The notes under the pieces are model-generated. The model had not been told where the DNA came from. It worked only from the letters and a program-made list of their open reading frames with translations, and ran no database searches. A DNA stretch of 64,000 nucleotides from Hofstenia miamia (Eukaryota; Xenacoelomorpha; Acoela; Hofsteniidae): assembly GCA_900660155.1 (NCBI GenBank), contig CABFPE010000541.1, forward strand, positions 485,005 to 549,004. Direction: 5' to 3'. This document shows positions 34,976-48,432 of this stretch, in pieces. The position numbers and the translations under genes are program-made. The first letter of the stretch is position 1. Each line of letters begins with the position of its first letter.

Positions 34976-37900
34976 TCACATCTGGACAAACCTTCTTAAA
35001 GTTAGTTTGGAAATTCCAGAGGTGGTATTAAGCCAAATACAAGCATGTCATCAAAAAAATTTAAAGAGTAAGGCAATGCTATTACCATATTTCTTGGATT
35101 TTGTCATTTTCTCTGTGAATAAACAGTAAATTTCAATTGGGTTCTTGAGTAACTGGTACTACTGCTGAGATAAACAGTTTCTTGACACTTATGTTGTTCA
35201 GACTTTTGGCTGCTACATCTTGAGATAATCTGATTCTTGTATGGTCTGCATCTGCATCTTTTGATTGAGAAGACAAGTGAATGCTTTAAGAAAACTGCTA
35301 CTAGAATTGATGTGAATAATTGATTATAAGGTTTTTTGAAAATTTTGATGAGAAATGATGTGATTTCCTAGTTTTTCTACATCACAACAGTAGATCAATA
35401 GAACACTGGATGATTTCTTGAAGTTGTAATCAAAATTGATGTGCCTTCTGCTGCAAATTTTCTGTTACAAAGCTTCATCACACCAGGAGTTCCAAATGAT
35501 GATAAAATATGTTTACTAAGAGTCTTGGTCTGATTTGTTGATAAATTCACATCAGACTGAATGTGATGAAAGTCCTCTGAAATCATATTATTCACAGACA
35601 GAGGACAGATGTTGTTGTCACTCATAGTCTTTTGCATCTTACAATGAATAAGGCCCTAGCCAATCTTTCTCTTGAATCATGTTGTACTTGTGAAAGGAGT
35701 CAGCCTGCCTATGTGACTGTGTCCAGTTATATGACTTACTCTAAGCAAGTTAGAAAAAACAGTAGGAACATAAAGTAAATGTTGATGAAGAATCAATTGA
35801 CCTGGAAATAACTAATCCATGTTTCCTCTTCTGCATAATATATAAAACATGATGAAATTCAAAGTACTGAATGCCATTCCTGTATTACAAACTAAGCATT
35901 TCCATTAGTCTATATACTAAGATAGAGAACAAATCCTTGCATTTGGAATGACTAAGTAAACAAATCATGTGTGTGAAATTTTTATTTCCATTATCTGAAA
36001 TAATTGTGTAGCAATTGCTGCAAGGTTTCTTAAGATACATTTTGTTGTCAAAATTGTCAATCTTCAAAGCATTGCACACTATGATTAAATGTATTGAGTC
36101 TGAAATGTTCTACATAAACTTTGTCTTTAAAAATCACAATAGGCAGATGCATTTGCTGTGGGATTTGACATGATTTGTCATATCAGCATTGCAGGTCATA
36201 GCATAGGTTGCAGGAATGTGTATGCAGAGATTTAGAGAACAACATTGATCAAGTCAAGTGTGAATAGCAATTTTTGAAAATGTGCAATTAAAATAGATTT
36301 GATTCAACCCATTCTGCAGTGAAGATATAAGATTTTAATCAAAATGAGCTGCTTGTAGTGCACAGTATCACATGATTTCTTATTATGTTATTCTATGATG
36401 TTAATCCAATGACACATAAATGATTATTTTCATCTATATTTCATCAAATACAATCCATTAAGAAAAATCTCTGATTGAGAAGAATTTTCTGTATAGATTA
36501 AATTTCTAAAGCTTTAAAATTTACTATAAATCTTTCATTAAGTACAGAAATGCATCTTGTGATACAAATCATAAATGCATCAGAAAATTTTGAAAATTAT
36601 GCTCAAATGAATCCCTTATCTATAAGCTTTCAAATGGCTTAGGATTTAAGTCCATTGCAATTTTCTTAAATATTTGTTGTAATTTCTTAAATTTCTTAAA
36701 GCTGAAATATTTAATAGAAATGTCTCAATAAGTAAAAAACAGATCTGGTTAAAATTATGCTCAAAAGAATCCATTATCCATAAACTTTCAAATTTCATTG
36801 GATTTAAGTCTGTGATAATTTTCATATTATCAAGTCCTTTTAGACTACCATGTAGTGTAAAGTAGTAGTGATCAATTATATGAATTGGTAATTATTAATT
36901 GGATGTTTACTGAGAGCTCAAAATTGTTTGATAGATTTGCTCTAAACAATTCAATTAGTTTGTTTTGAGTATCAATATTATTGTCATCAATGCATATACT
37001 GTGGCTAATTAATGTGAGAAATATGTTTCAATTTTAAGTTTAATTCTCATTTACATAATCTAAGTCTATTCATAATACAAAGAAGGTCCTTCCAAGTTAC
37101 ATAGATTTTGCTACTAATATTTGGTTGGTACTTTTTGCCAACAATGATATACTTAGAATTATCAAACAATGCAAATTGCTTCAGATATGTAACTAGGAAA
37201 TCCAATTTGCAAAAAATAAATTTGTTAGCCAATCAGAATTAGCAGGTGATGGGAAGTAAATAGTAAGTATATCTGATAATAATTAAAAAATATGAATCTT
37301 AGTAGTATTATTTAATCAGCTTAAGCAATATGCCTACAATATGGATTTAGTCTTCAAAGGCTTTATTTAGGTAACAAAAATATTTTGAATATCTAGTTAC
37401 CTTTCTGAAATGATTAAAATATGGGTGTGAATTAATAGTATTAGGGCAAACATTTGTGAATTTTATTTATGCCATTGTAATTGAATTGGTGATTGGTCAT
37501 TTTTGCTATAATATGTCTTTCAAGTAATAAAATATTCTTAGAAGAGCTTCAACTGATTGGTATATGCTGTTATTTAATAATCTGTAAAATAACACATTCT
37601 GTTATTGTTATGTAACTGCTCCTAAAATAAACACATCTTTCTGCTTAAGTGTAAGTGATTTTCAATTTCTCTTTGTATTTATAGCTTGTAGTATATAGCC
37701 CATACTGTATTTGCAAAGAACCCATCTTTAAAAAGTTGCATAATAAACAGCTCTTCCACATCACCACAGAGGTGGCTGCCTAAATGTGTTAGAATTTTTT
37801 GTGGATTCTTCCCCTTTTCTACACACATAGGTTATTGTTTGCATTTGAATTTAGTTCTATACTGTTTGTCTCCACCCAGTCTTCAGAATGGTTTCTTTTA

Positions 37901-38750
37901 TACACAAGCTTATTGCATGTAACTCTTCAGAAATTTCTAACAAATTCAAACAGTTTTAGTTTTTAGAAATAAAAACAAAGTTAATTTAAGATAAATATAC
38001 ATCAAATTAATTATATTAATTTGCTTACTTAAAGAATTAAACATCCAGCCCTCATATAGATTATATTTAATAATATAATTTGGATTATAAAAGCAAATTT
38101 TTATGTCCCTTTTAATTTTATTCAAAATAAGTTTTAGTAATCAAACCTTTTAATAATTTTTTTCTGTGGGATACATTTGAACATTTTAATATTAAAAAGT
38201 GCAGAAGAAGCAGAGCACAGCATTATTTAATGAAGAATGGACTATGCACCATCATATGGGGTGAGTCTGATCATAACTTTTGAAAATATTCTAGCTGGTG
38301 TATATGATAGTGTGACTATTTCCAGGCTGAACAAGTTATTCTATTGTTTTCTGTAATGAAAGAAAACTTTCAAAAAGGCTGTTCTTCTTTTACACATGAG
38401 TGAATGCAAACATTTTCTCTTGAGAAGCCAACTTTTCAGTTATTTGTTGACTTAATAAAGTGTAAATGTATTTTTAATGTAATAATGCTTTTTTTAATCA
38501 ATTATTTGATATTTCACAAATATATTTACATGAAAAATTCAATTGACTTGCACACATTTTTTCATTTTTCAATTTTTAGAACTTCAATCTAAATTCTCAA
38601 TTATCTAAAATTATGAGAAATTACAAATTTAAAGCTTGATCACATACCTTTTTGACCAATTATGATCAAAATCAAATAAAGGAAGCTTTAAATGCTGTTA
38701 AAACAAGAGTTATGTCAATGAGAAAGGCAGCTAAAGATTCTAATGTTCCT
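34976..38750. other. Unassigned CpG-free DNA
   Basis: No convincing gene. The short frames here (for example 35,395-35,637 and 35,885-36,079) lack family features. Two similar phrases near 36,600 and 36,760 (ATGCTCAAA(T/A)GAATCC(C/A)TTAT) suggest an internal degenerate duplication of about 160 bp. Confidence 0.4.
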
Positions 38751-39006
38751 GTAGAATCTTGACAACCTTCCAACTAATAAGATTAACTTAATTTAGGAGC
38801 TGCTGTAACATTTTTCCCTCCTTGAGTAGTATGGTAGGTGACGGATTCCGAGTTTCCATCTCTCTTCCTTTACTCTAACTTTGTGTTGCTTATTAATTAA
38901 CATAATCTCTGCTCAAATAACATTGATACTTGAACTAACAACAGTAATTTAGGTGCAAGACAAGAGATAGATGGTACAATGTACAGGGTCAAAAACCTGA
39001 CCTGAG
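38751..39006. repeat. ~250-bp repeat, copy A (direct repeat of 40,710-40,966)
   Basis: Shares TTAACTTAATTTAGGAGCTG, TTTTTCCCTCCTTGA and GATAGATGGTACAATGTACA with copy B. The two copies lie 1.96 kb apart in the same orientation with clear divergence. Could be a dispersed repeat or the ends of a decayed element. Confidence 0.7.
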
Positions 39007-40709
39007 GCAAAGCACAAAGAGGAATTGAAGAAACTAAAATATAATGATTAATTCCAGCTGACACTTGAACATTGAGAGAAACACCAACCACAATGCCAGT
39101 GACTCAGTGCAAGAAACAATGTGTGAGAATACAATAGTGACAGTGTGTGATAACTTACTAATTTATTGCATTGATTGTTCTTGTTATTAATGAGGTTGTA
39201 ATATAAATGGAATTCACAACCAGGATGCATTAGCTTATTATAATTCCTTACATGTAATATCCCTAACAATAAATATATACATGCTAACCTAGTATACATG
39301 TGAACAACCAATGTGGCCACAAATAAAAGGGGAAGTTGGTAGTTTGGTCTACTGGTAATTACATATAAAGAAATCACTAAAATCCAATACAAACAAGTCA
39401 TGAAATTTCCTATGAGGGCTAACTGAAAGATCATAATATAATAGTACAAACAATGAATGACAGGAAAGCTATAACAAGTAAAAACCCCTATCCTTATACC
39501 TAACCTAAAAGCACATTGGGTAAGCACCAGCTACCAGCTGCACAGCCATTTGAATGACAAACACATTAATGTTGGTGCAAGGCCATTACAAGCTCCCATT
39601 AAATGAAGTTGTGGACCACCATCTCAAATACCCTAGTGCTTGACTGTTTAGCTTTCCATGACAATTAATAAATAAACCTGACAAAGAAAAACAAAGTAAA
39701 TCCAATGAATTTATGTCATCATCAAAATAATAAATTGCACCACTTTTATACTTGAAATTATTAAACACTCAAATATTTGGCTAGTACCTGTTAAATCTAA
39801 GTTGTTGACAATTTCCAATTTTCTGAGTTTCCTTTGTCTGCCAATTTACGCACATCAGCATTAATTAGCCTTTGTGACTTCAGCCTTTTGTCAAATATAC
39901 TGCCAAATTAATTAATATAAAAATACTGCTTTCTAATTTTACAAATGATTTAACTAATCATAATCATGTGTGTACAATAAATATTTATTTCAAAATTTAG
40001 TCTTAGTTCTTTCCTCTAATTCTCTCAACTTGACCACATTATTGGATTATGTTACATTCCCTACTCAACATTTTCATCCTTTACTTAATTTATCCTTTTA
40101 GCACATTATTCATAGTATTTATGCTATGTATTGTAAAATAGGGTATGCCTTTTTTATGCTAGGTTTATCTATGAATTATTTGTTGATAAAAAGTGTCAAC
40201 CATCATGTTATGATGAAATGTTCCTCAATTTTGATTGGATTCACCCTATGTGATAGTACTTAAATGAACCATACTTCACATAAGATTTGATCCTATTGAG
40301 TAGTGTTAACCAGATAACAATTTAATGGCTAAACAATGTTGTTTTGCACTGCTATATAGTTGTTTGATGTGTTAAAAACAACATTGTTTTAACATTGAAA
40401 TAGTACCATTACATTGGTTGAAACCATGTTGTTTCAAAAATGTCAGATTATGTTGCTTTTTAGTTGTTTTTTATGAATGAAACAGTAATATTTTGAGGTC
40501 ATAACAACATTGTTTTATGTTGTCAAATGATTGTTTAAGCATTAAATTTATATACAAAATAACATTTTATATTGCTAAGCTGTTTAAACATTACTGTTTA
40601 AACAAAACAAACAACAACTCAACAAAGGGCAGACCACTATCTTTAAGATACAGTCAAGCATATTCAATACAAACATTTGTTACATATTTAAATGAATGTC
40701 TTGTATATT
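39007..40709. other. Unassigned CpG-poor DNA between the repeat pair
   Basis: Segment 40,320-40,610 is rich in AACATTGTTTT and its inverse, giving several short hairpins. No gene recognised. The hydrophobic 159-residue minus-strand frame at 39,048-39,527 lacks family features. Confidence 0.4.
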
Positions 40710-40966
40710 GTAGAATATTGCCAACCTTCCTACTAATAAAGCTTAACTTAATTTAGGAGCTGCTGTGACATTTTTCCCTCCTTGACTAGTACAGTAGGTG
40801 ACAGATCCCAAATTTCCATCTCTTCTTTGGTTCTAACTTTTAGTTGTTTGTTAATTAAATTAATATCTGATCAACTAACATTGATATGAAACTAACAACT
40901 ATCCTTTTAGATACAAGACACAAGATAGATGGTACAATGTACAGGGTAATCTACCTGACCTGAAGT
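40710..40966. repeat. ~250-bp repeat, copy B (cut by the N gap)
   Basis: Direct repeat of 38,751-39,006. Its end coincides with the start of the gap, so the assembly may have broken on this repeat. Confidence 0.7.
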
Positions 40967-41966
40967 NNNNNNNNNNNNNNNNNNNNNNNNNNNNNNNNNN
41001 NNNNNNNNNNNNNNNNNNNNNNNNNNNNNNNNNNNNNNNNNNNNNNNNNNNNNNNNNNNNNNNNNNNNNNNNNNNNNNNNNNNNNNNNNNNNNNNNNNNN
41101 NNNNNNNNNNNNNNNNNNNNNNNNNNNNNNNNNNNNNNNNNNNNNNNNNNNNNNNNNNNNNNNNNNNNNNNNNNNNNNNNNNNNNNNNNNNNNNNNNNNN
41201 NNNNNNNNNNNNNNNNNNNNNNNNNNNNNNNNNNNNNNNNNNNNNNNNNNNNNNNNNNNNNNNNNNNNNNNNNNNNNNNNNNNNNNNNNNNNNNNNNNNN
41301 NNNNNNNNNNNNNNNNNNNNNNNNNNNNNNNNNNNNNNNNNNNNNNNNNNNNNNNNNNNNNNNNNNNNNNNNNNNNNNNNNNNNNNNNNNNNNNNNNNNN
41401 NNNNNNNNNNNNNNNNNNNNNNNNNNNNNNNNNNNNNNNNNNNNNNNNNNNNNNNNNNNNNNNNNNNNNNNNNNNNNNNNNNNNNNNNNNNNNNNNNNNN
41501 NNNNNNNNNNNNNNNNNNNNNNNNNNNNNNNNNNNNNNNNNNNNNNNNNNNNNNNNNNNNNNNNNNNNNNNNNNNNNNNNNNNNNNNNNNNNNNNNNNNN
41601 NNNNNNNNNNNNNNNNNNNNNNNNNNNNNNNNNNNNNNNNNNNNNNNNNNNNNNNNNNNNNNNNNNNNNNNNNNNNNNNNNNNNNNNNNNNNNNNNNNNN
41701 NNNNNNNNNNNNNNNNNNNNNNNNNNNNNNNNNNNNNNNNNNNNNNNNNNNNNNNNNNNNNNNNNNNNNNNNNNNNNNNNNNNNNNNNNNNNNNNNNNNN
41801 NNNNNNNNNNNNNNNNNNNNNNNNNNNNNNNNNNNNNNNNNNNNNNNNNNNNNNNNNNNNNNNNNNNNNNNNNNNNNNNNNNNNNNNNNNNNNNNNNNNN
41901 NNNNNNNNNNNNNNNNNNNNNNNNNNNNNNNNNNNNNNNNNNNNNNNNNNNNNNNNNNNNNNNNNN
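40967..41966. other. Assembly gap (1,000 N)
   Basis: Exactly 1,000 N, which suggests a placeholder of fixed size. Confidence 0.98.
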
Positions 41967-44900
41967 AAGTAAATCCAAAAATATATGATTAAAATTACAC
42001 AAATTCCAAGATACACATATATACATTCCCTACTGAAAAATAGATAATAAAAATAGACAAATTATTTAAAATACACATTGTTTGAGATATGGTAAAGCTA
42101 ATCTAATTGGCCACATTGCATTAACCTTAAACAGCATAGCGTATTTTTTAAAGGAGAAACCGTTTTTCCACATTTACAAAGACTTTTCTCCAAGCCTATT
42201 ACCAAATCTGAAAATCTTGGGCCATGGGTAGGTCTATTGGAGAACATACTTTAATGCAATGTTGAAAATTTCTATTAAAGTGTATTGCTGTGGCAGAGGT
42301 TGAGGATTTTCAATTTTTGAAAAAGATTTAAATTCTCTCCATGACTAGTGTTCATGTATTTACAAGATTTTGGAGCCTTGGAAGCAATAAAGAACTTTGA
42401 CTTTCTTGATATGTGGAAAGATTCCATCCCAATGAGCCGTGCCATACGCAAAGTCAGAAGTCACGCGGCCGAAAGCTTTCAGTTTCAGCACAGCTTTAAT
42501 AGCTTTGGAGCCAAAACTGTTTGAAACTTTTTCATAGTATCATTAAAATTTTTCAAAAATCTGAGGTTGTTTAAGGTTAAAAAATTTTTGATTTCAATCT
42601 ATTGTATATTTTAGCAAAATGTTCCTGCTCCATTTTTAAATTCGTATTTTTGCTTGAGACTTGCATTAAAATAACTTGTGTGGATAATGGAAAACCATTC
42701 TTTCTAGAATAAAAAATTCAGGATAGTTCAGGTTAATAAAACATATAGCTACAAGTTCGACTGTATGATTATTAAGTTTAGATTTATTAAGAAATGTACA
42801 TAAAACATTTAGATATGAAAAACCTGATGTATGAGAGCAGTGCACAAAAATCTGTAAACATAGTAAAATTGACTACCTTTGTTTACTAATATTTATTGTA
42901 GCACCTAATGCGTACTAGTGATTTTTAATTTATGTACATAAGAAACTACTTAGTTTATAATAGAACACACAATTTTCTTTGACAGGGCGCACTAGGAATT
43001 AAATTATCACAGAAATTTAAAAAATTCCACATCACATGCTGCATATATATTTTTTAAATAGCAATCCCATATATTGAAAATTTTCTTAACAATTTAATGT
43101 TTTGCCATTTTTATTTAAAAAATAACTTCGACAGTTGCATATATAGAGGGGGGGGGGCTAGTTTGGAAAATTTAGCAAAAAATCCAAAATTAGTAATAAA
43201 AATTTTTTCATTTCATTTGTAAATCGATTCCAAAGGTTTGCCAAACTTCCCAAATATTTTTCAGTGATTTTACACATTTCTAAGAATGTCCTAACCATAT
43301 TAACCAATCCAAACTTAAGTATTTTTATAAATCTAATCGCCATGGGGGCGGAACAATTTGAGTAATCACTGTGATTCATTGACATTTCTACAAAAGCTTA
43401 TCAATATTTTGGATAAAAACTTAAAATGTTTTAAAAACAACTGTACATTATGAATTTTTCAGATTATGAAAAATGGCGTATCTAAGAGAGCTATAATTTT
43501 AAGGTTGGATCCTCCCTGCTAATTTTTAGTTCAAAATATTTAATTTGCTGTATTACTCGCTTCAAATGATACTAAAATTGAATTCACACATATTCTTGCT
43601 TTTATACATTTTTAAAATTTTAACAGCTTTTTGCCAGTTTTTTAAGAATCTCAAATTTTCAACACTATTTTGCAATAAATATTCAGTTTCATTGTAAAAC
43701 ATAATTGTCCATTTTATATAAAAAGAGTAATATTAGCTATTCATCATTTCCCTTATTTTAGTGTTTTGCTTTACATGCTACTTCATTGCTACATAGAAAT
43801 CTGATAATTCAATTCTTAAAAAAATTCTTAAAAATCCGTAAAATTGTTATCATAATGCTTAGAGAAATGTATGTTGAATAATAATTTAATAATAACTAGA
43901 ATGAAAATTGAAAAACTGCACTACACCCTGAGCTGAATGTATTAGAAATTAAAATCCACTCAAAATCAGAAAAAATACAAACCCATAAATAGCAATGGAA
44001 CATGTCAAAATATCGTATTGCATGCAAAATATATGTACAGGCCAACCAAACCTTTATTTTTAGTCATTTACCTCACATGCAGGTGCAGACGGCATACCGA
44101 CTACACAACTTGTTGTTTGCCATGTCATGTGCACATGAGATTTGCCAAATATTTATATACAACAACAAATACAAACTAAGCTGAAGAACTAATATACATA
44201 CCACACAAAATAATAAACAATAGAATAACAATTAGTGAAAAAACAAAAAAGCTAAAGGAAAAAGTAACTACAATATACACTAAATCTGAAGAGTTGTCTA
44301 AGCAATTGCACACATTTTGGGTAAATTATAATAAATTTGAAGAATTTTTTATTAAAATTTTACATTAAAGTAGGCTTGGTAAAATGCATTATCATTTGTA
44401 CTGTTTCATTGCTTTAGCGAAAATATGCTATTTTGACATTCTTGTTTTTTCAAGCAAGTTTTAATTATCAAACAATATACAATGTCATTTTTGATAATTA
44501 AAAATCTACCTTTTAAGCAAATTGGTTGAGAATAGTTCGCAAATTGCGTAGGGTAGTCCTTTGTGACTCGTCAACTTACAAAATCTAAAATATACCTCGT
44601 TTATCAAAATTAAAATACATTGCTATTCTCTTATCCAAAAAATTTCAATGAAGTTCTTAACAATTTTGTATGAATGAAGTAGTTAAAATTCTTACTCAAC
44701 AGTTGGAGAGATATATTTTTGTAATCTAACCTTGTGATATACTGTAGTTATGCACTTTATATTGATTAATAAAGTACACTTTCATATTTGCGCTAAGTAA
44801 AATGCTCCCACCTATATTTGGCGCTACCTCCTCAAAATCTGAAAATGCTAAAAAAGTATATTTTGCTTATGGAAACGCCAACAAATTTTAGAAAATGCCA

Positions 44901-45835
44901 TAAATATACTTTTCACAGAATTAGATCGGTAAAAATCGAAGGAATGCTTTTAATTAAAGATAAAATAGAAATTTATTGAGTTATGGCCTTACAAAAAGTG
45001 CCTATTTGACCAAAAAATGCAATTTTTTTAGGACTTTCAAGCCAATCTCAGTCAATTTGAAAGCTGTGTCTTTCAGACCTAAGGATAAAAGTTGCGCTTG
45101 GCATGCTCTATCAAACGCTATCTAGCATGTCAAAATTTAACCATTTTCAAAAACAGTAGTAGTTGGATATGATATCAAATTGTTAAGTTACCCTTTCTAA
45201 ATATTCTTGAGATAGACACAAATGATTTACTAGCATATAGGTCATTCTATTCAAACATTAGAAGGTTCAGCCTTTCTTCTTTTGTCATCACTCGAAGGGG
45301 TGGATCAAGTGATGAAAGAATATCGAAAGTATAAAATAATATTTTAATCGAGACCATATCCCAAGAACCTCAAGGTCATTGTAATGTTGGAACACATTTG
45401 TTTCTCCTTCTAACTTAGATTTATTAATATATACTGTTAATGTTTCTATGACATATTCACATTGTCCTAACCTAGAATTCGCAATTTGTGAAAATCCTAA
45501 GGATCATTGAAGACCTACAGGGTTTCTGATCAAGAATTCACAATGGATTCAAAGTTATGTTATATATATTAAATAATCTATTGCTTAGAGCTTATAAATC
45601 AATTGAACTATTGACAATAACACTGATATACAACTAACTTATGACGTTATTTACCAGATTATGGAGTAGTTTACTAGTTGGAAAATCAATGGAACTATCT
45701 TGTTGAAGTTACACGGCCACATTCAGTTAACATAAAATAAAGAAAGTTGCCCAAAATTAAATTCATGCTACTGCTCAATCTTTCACAGGCTTGATGGAAT
45801 TCAAGACCTATAAACGCGTTAGATTTTATTTATTA
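41967..45835. other. Unassigned AT-rich DNA
   Basis: No gene or element end that I can support. A 9-base G run lies at about 43,149. CpG content is ordinary here, in contrast to the DNA left of the gap. Confidence 0.45.
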
Positions 45836-45854
45836 GGCCACGATTAGACTATTC
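45836..45854 (+). mobile_element. Harbinger-like MITE end, unpaired
   Basis: TTA followed by GGCCACGATTAGACTATTC, nearly the same as the start of the foldback MITE at 20,424 (GGCCACGGTTAGACTAGTG). No inverse partner is found nearby, so this is a truncated or diverged family member. Confidence 0.6.
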
Positions 45855-45859
45855 AAAAT

Positions 45860-47477
45860 AATATTAATAATCTCATGTATTAATAATATTTATGAGTATG
45901 GCCATCTCAGTTATTCATTACCTCTACATCGTCGTGTAATAGATTCAATTAAATAATAAATTAAATTTTTGGGTGTATTGTCAAAGATATGTAAAACAAT
46001 TTTTAAAAGCTTATCAAGGCCTTGAATATATATTGATCGAATCTGATTTGAGACATTTGAAACATGCCTGATCATGTTTAGGTTCGGCAAAGCTGATGGA
46101 AACATTATGTACTCTGAGAAATGAAAAAACCAATTCCCTTTACATTAAGATTAATTTCCTTAGGTTATTCCTTTCTGAACCTATTTGTGAAAAACCTATT
46201 ATTTTAAAATTTTGTTGATTAATAAAAAATTTATTTTATGATTATATATCGTTAGTTGGATTGAAAACCCACAACACGCATTATATACTACATATTAGAC
46301 ACAAATATTTTGGGGTGAAAATACCATCTAAGCAGTCATAACGTATATTTTTTTAAGTTCCCACCAACCACTAATATCTAAATAATATTGTGCTATTGAA
46401 ATTGCTGAGCATTTAAGCAATTTCAGAATTAAAAAGCCAACAAATAAATAAAAAAATAAATGTGATGCAGCAACTTTTAATTTCCGATCATAATCAGCGT
46501 TGCACACAAGACTTTGTCAGCATAAGTGTCATCGGGACAATCAGAAAGTGATTTTCTTCTTGTCGGATCTTTAAATTTTGGATCTCATTCTATCTATATC
46601 AGCTCACTATTGATTCATGAAATGGGGATTGACGCTTTTTGGGTTCACAAACCCAGTGTGTTTTTATCGATTCTATATAACCTTGATTTGTATTTTTGTT
46701 GCATTTTGTAGAAATTTATTGATTTTTTTCGTATTTTATGTGCATGTATTGCATATTATGTCAACTTGCTAGAAATCTTTAGAAGATAATCACTTTTTTT
46801 AAGAATTCTTTAATATTCAAAGAGATTCATAAAAGGATACGTACGTCAAAATATATAAAATATAATTACAATTACTTCATACATTGGATTATTTTTTACA
46901 CTTAAATTTGAATGACTGTTATTACATACTTAATTGGAAATTTTGAATAAAACATTAATATAAATATTTTAATAATAATTAAGCATATAACGACAATTGT
47001 ATGAAGAACACATTAAACGAACGGATTTAATTATCTACTCTAATAAATTGTTAACATACCATTCAGTAGCAGCAATTTAGTAAAATTGCGGCAAATTTGT
47101 CTGATTAATTCGCGGAATAATTTATTATTCATTCGACATGTATTTCTAATTGTTTAAATATTCAACACTATATTTTTTCTATGTTTAAATTTCACACGAA
47201 AAAGAACATACATTATTTTAGAACAGATAAATATTGAAGACAGAAATATGTTAATCTTTGCTAAATTTGAATTCATTATTATATGTATGTTATGTAAATT
47301 TAATGTATCTCCAATATATTCATATTTGGACTTGTTCATAAACATGGATACATACCTACAACATTTTCCCCAACATCTATGTATGAGTATGAGCGCATCA
47401 TTTTTAATTTAAGTTAAACGATCAAGAGTAAAAATATATGTGACTTCAAACACAGGCAGTAAAATGACATATTTTGA
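45860..47477. other. Unassigned AT-rich DNA
   Basis: No gene, RNA or repeat end recognised. Confidence 0.45.
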
Positions 47478-48432
47478 ACAAGTAGGAGGAGTGGTTTTGG
47501 TGTATCCTTTAAATTGATGATCAAGTGGTCTATGTAATTTAAAAGACATGGTCAAAAGCCTCGCTTCGCTCGCCTTTTTCCCATTGAGAAATTTTGATTT
47601 GGAAATTCATAGTAACTCATCTAAAGATGAGTTACAAAAGTGGAAGGTTCATTTAGCTTGCAGATCACATTTCTCAATAACGTAGGATTGCATTAAGGTA
47701 TTTCTTCTGTACTTATTTGTAATTGTTAAGTAGCAAACATATATTGTTTATATAAATGTTAAGCTGAAAAGCAAATTTTTATTTGGACATTCTTAGTAAC
47801 TCATCTAAAGAGCAAATCTAATGATGAATGAAATTTTTTACGTCTTAGATACCTTGTTATATAAAATAGAACAAATTTTAGTAAATGCTTAAACTTATTG
47901 TACACAAAAATTTAAAAAAATTCAAAAAGTATGTATTTTAAGTATATATAAAATTTGAATACTTTATAATTATATTTTGAATATTAGAAATTTGATGGTT
48001 TTATAAAAAGGTATAGATAAAATTTGTAGGTTTATACATAATCATAATGTACCTAATGTCATATAAAGAGTGACATATATACTCATTGAGAAATACTTTT
48101 AATATTGATGCAGTTTAAAAATTTAATTTGTCATATATTAATAAAATACGAACAAAAATTTGAAATAAATTACAATAAGAGTAAATATAGAAACTGCAAG
48201 AGAATCTATTGATCCTTTATTGCAGTTTTAACAAAGTACACAAGTAATATAAAATTTATTTAAAGAAAAGATAACAAATTAAACAGATATAAAAATAAAC
48301 AGATATAAAAATATAAAAAATTACAAATCTCCAAACATTGACTTACAAAAGTTTTTGTTGAAGTAGCTGAAATGTTATATTTGTAAGCCAAACAGTACTT
48401 CATGAGAAAATTTTTGAATGATTTAAGATGTT
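47478..48432 (-). other. 3' noncoding tail of right Helitron-like copy
   Basis: Matches 17,378-16,318 in inverse orientation for most of its length. Contains GAGTTACAAAAGTGGAAGG (shared) and a GCCTCGCTTCGCTCGCC block at about 47,560-47,575, part of which (CTCGCTTCGCTC) reads the same forwards and backwards. The left copy instead has GGTGAGCATAGTGAGC. A motif at 47,692-47,752 also occurs at the 5' end of the same copy. Confidence 0.55.

Larger units (their letters stand above)
34074..40966. other. CpG desert
   Basis: Reading every line, I find no CG dinucleotide from about 34,074 to 38,841. Only three occur up to the N gap at 40,967 (about 38,842, 38,849 and 39,849). At around 30% GC, chance would give on the order of 150. 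The last receptor exon just upstream and the DNA after the gap carry ordinary numbers of CpG. The block is rich in TG and CA. It holds a decayed mobile-element ORF and a ~250-bp repeat pair. Possible readings are strong methylation-driven CpG loss, or a segment of different origin. Confidence 0.85.

Noticed and set aside
39048-39527. Hydrophobic 159-residue frame on the minus strand that could be a membrane protein
   Set aside because: No family pattern, no coding signal beyond being open, low-complexity AT-rich composition within the CpG desert, and no supporting exons.
38751-40966. Repeat pair as LTRs of a retroelement
   Set aside because: No pol or gag sequence, and no primer-binding or polypurine signals seen between them.
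40899-42026. Two ~370-residue open frames on the minus strand
   Set aside because: They are open only because they run through the 1,000-N gap.
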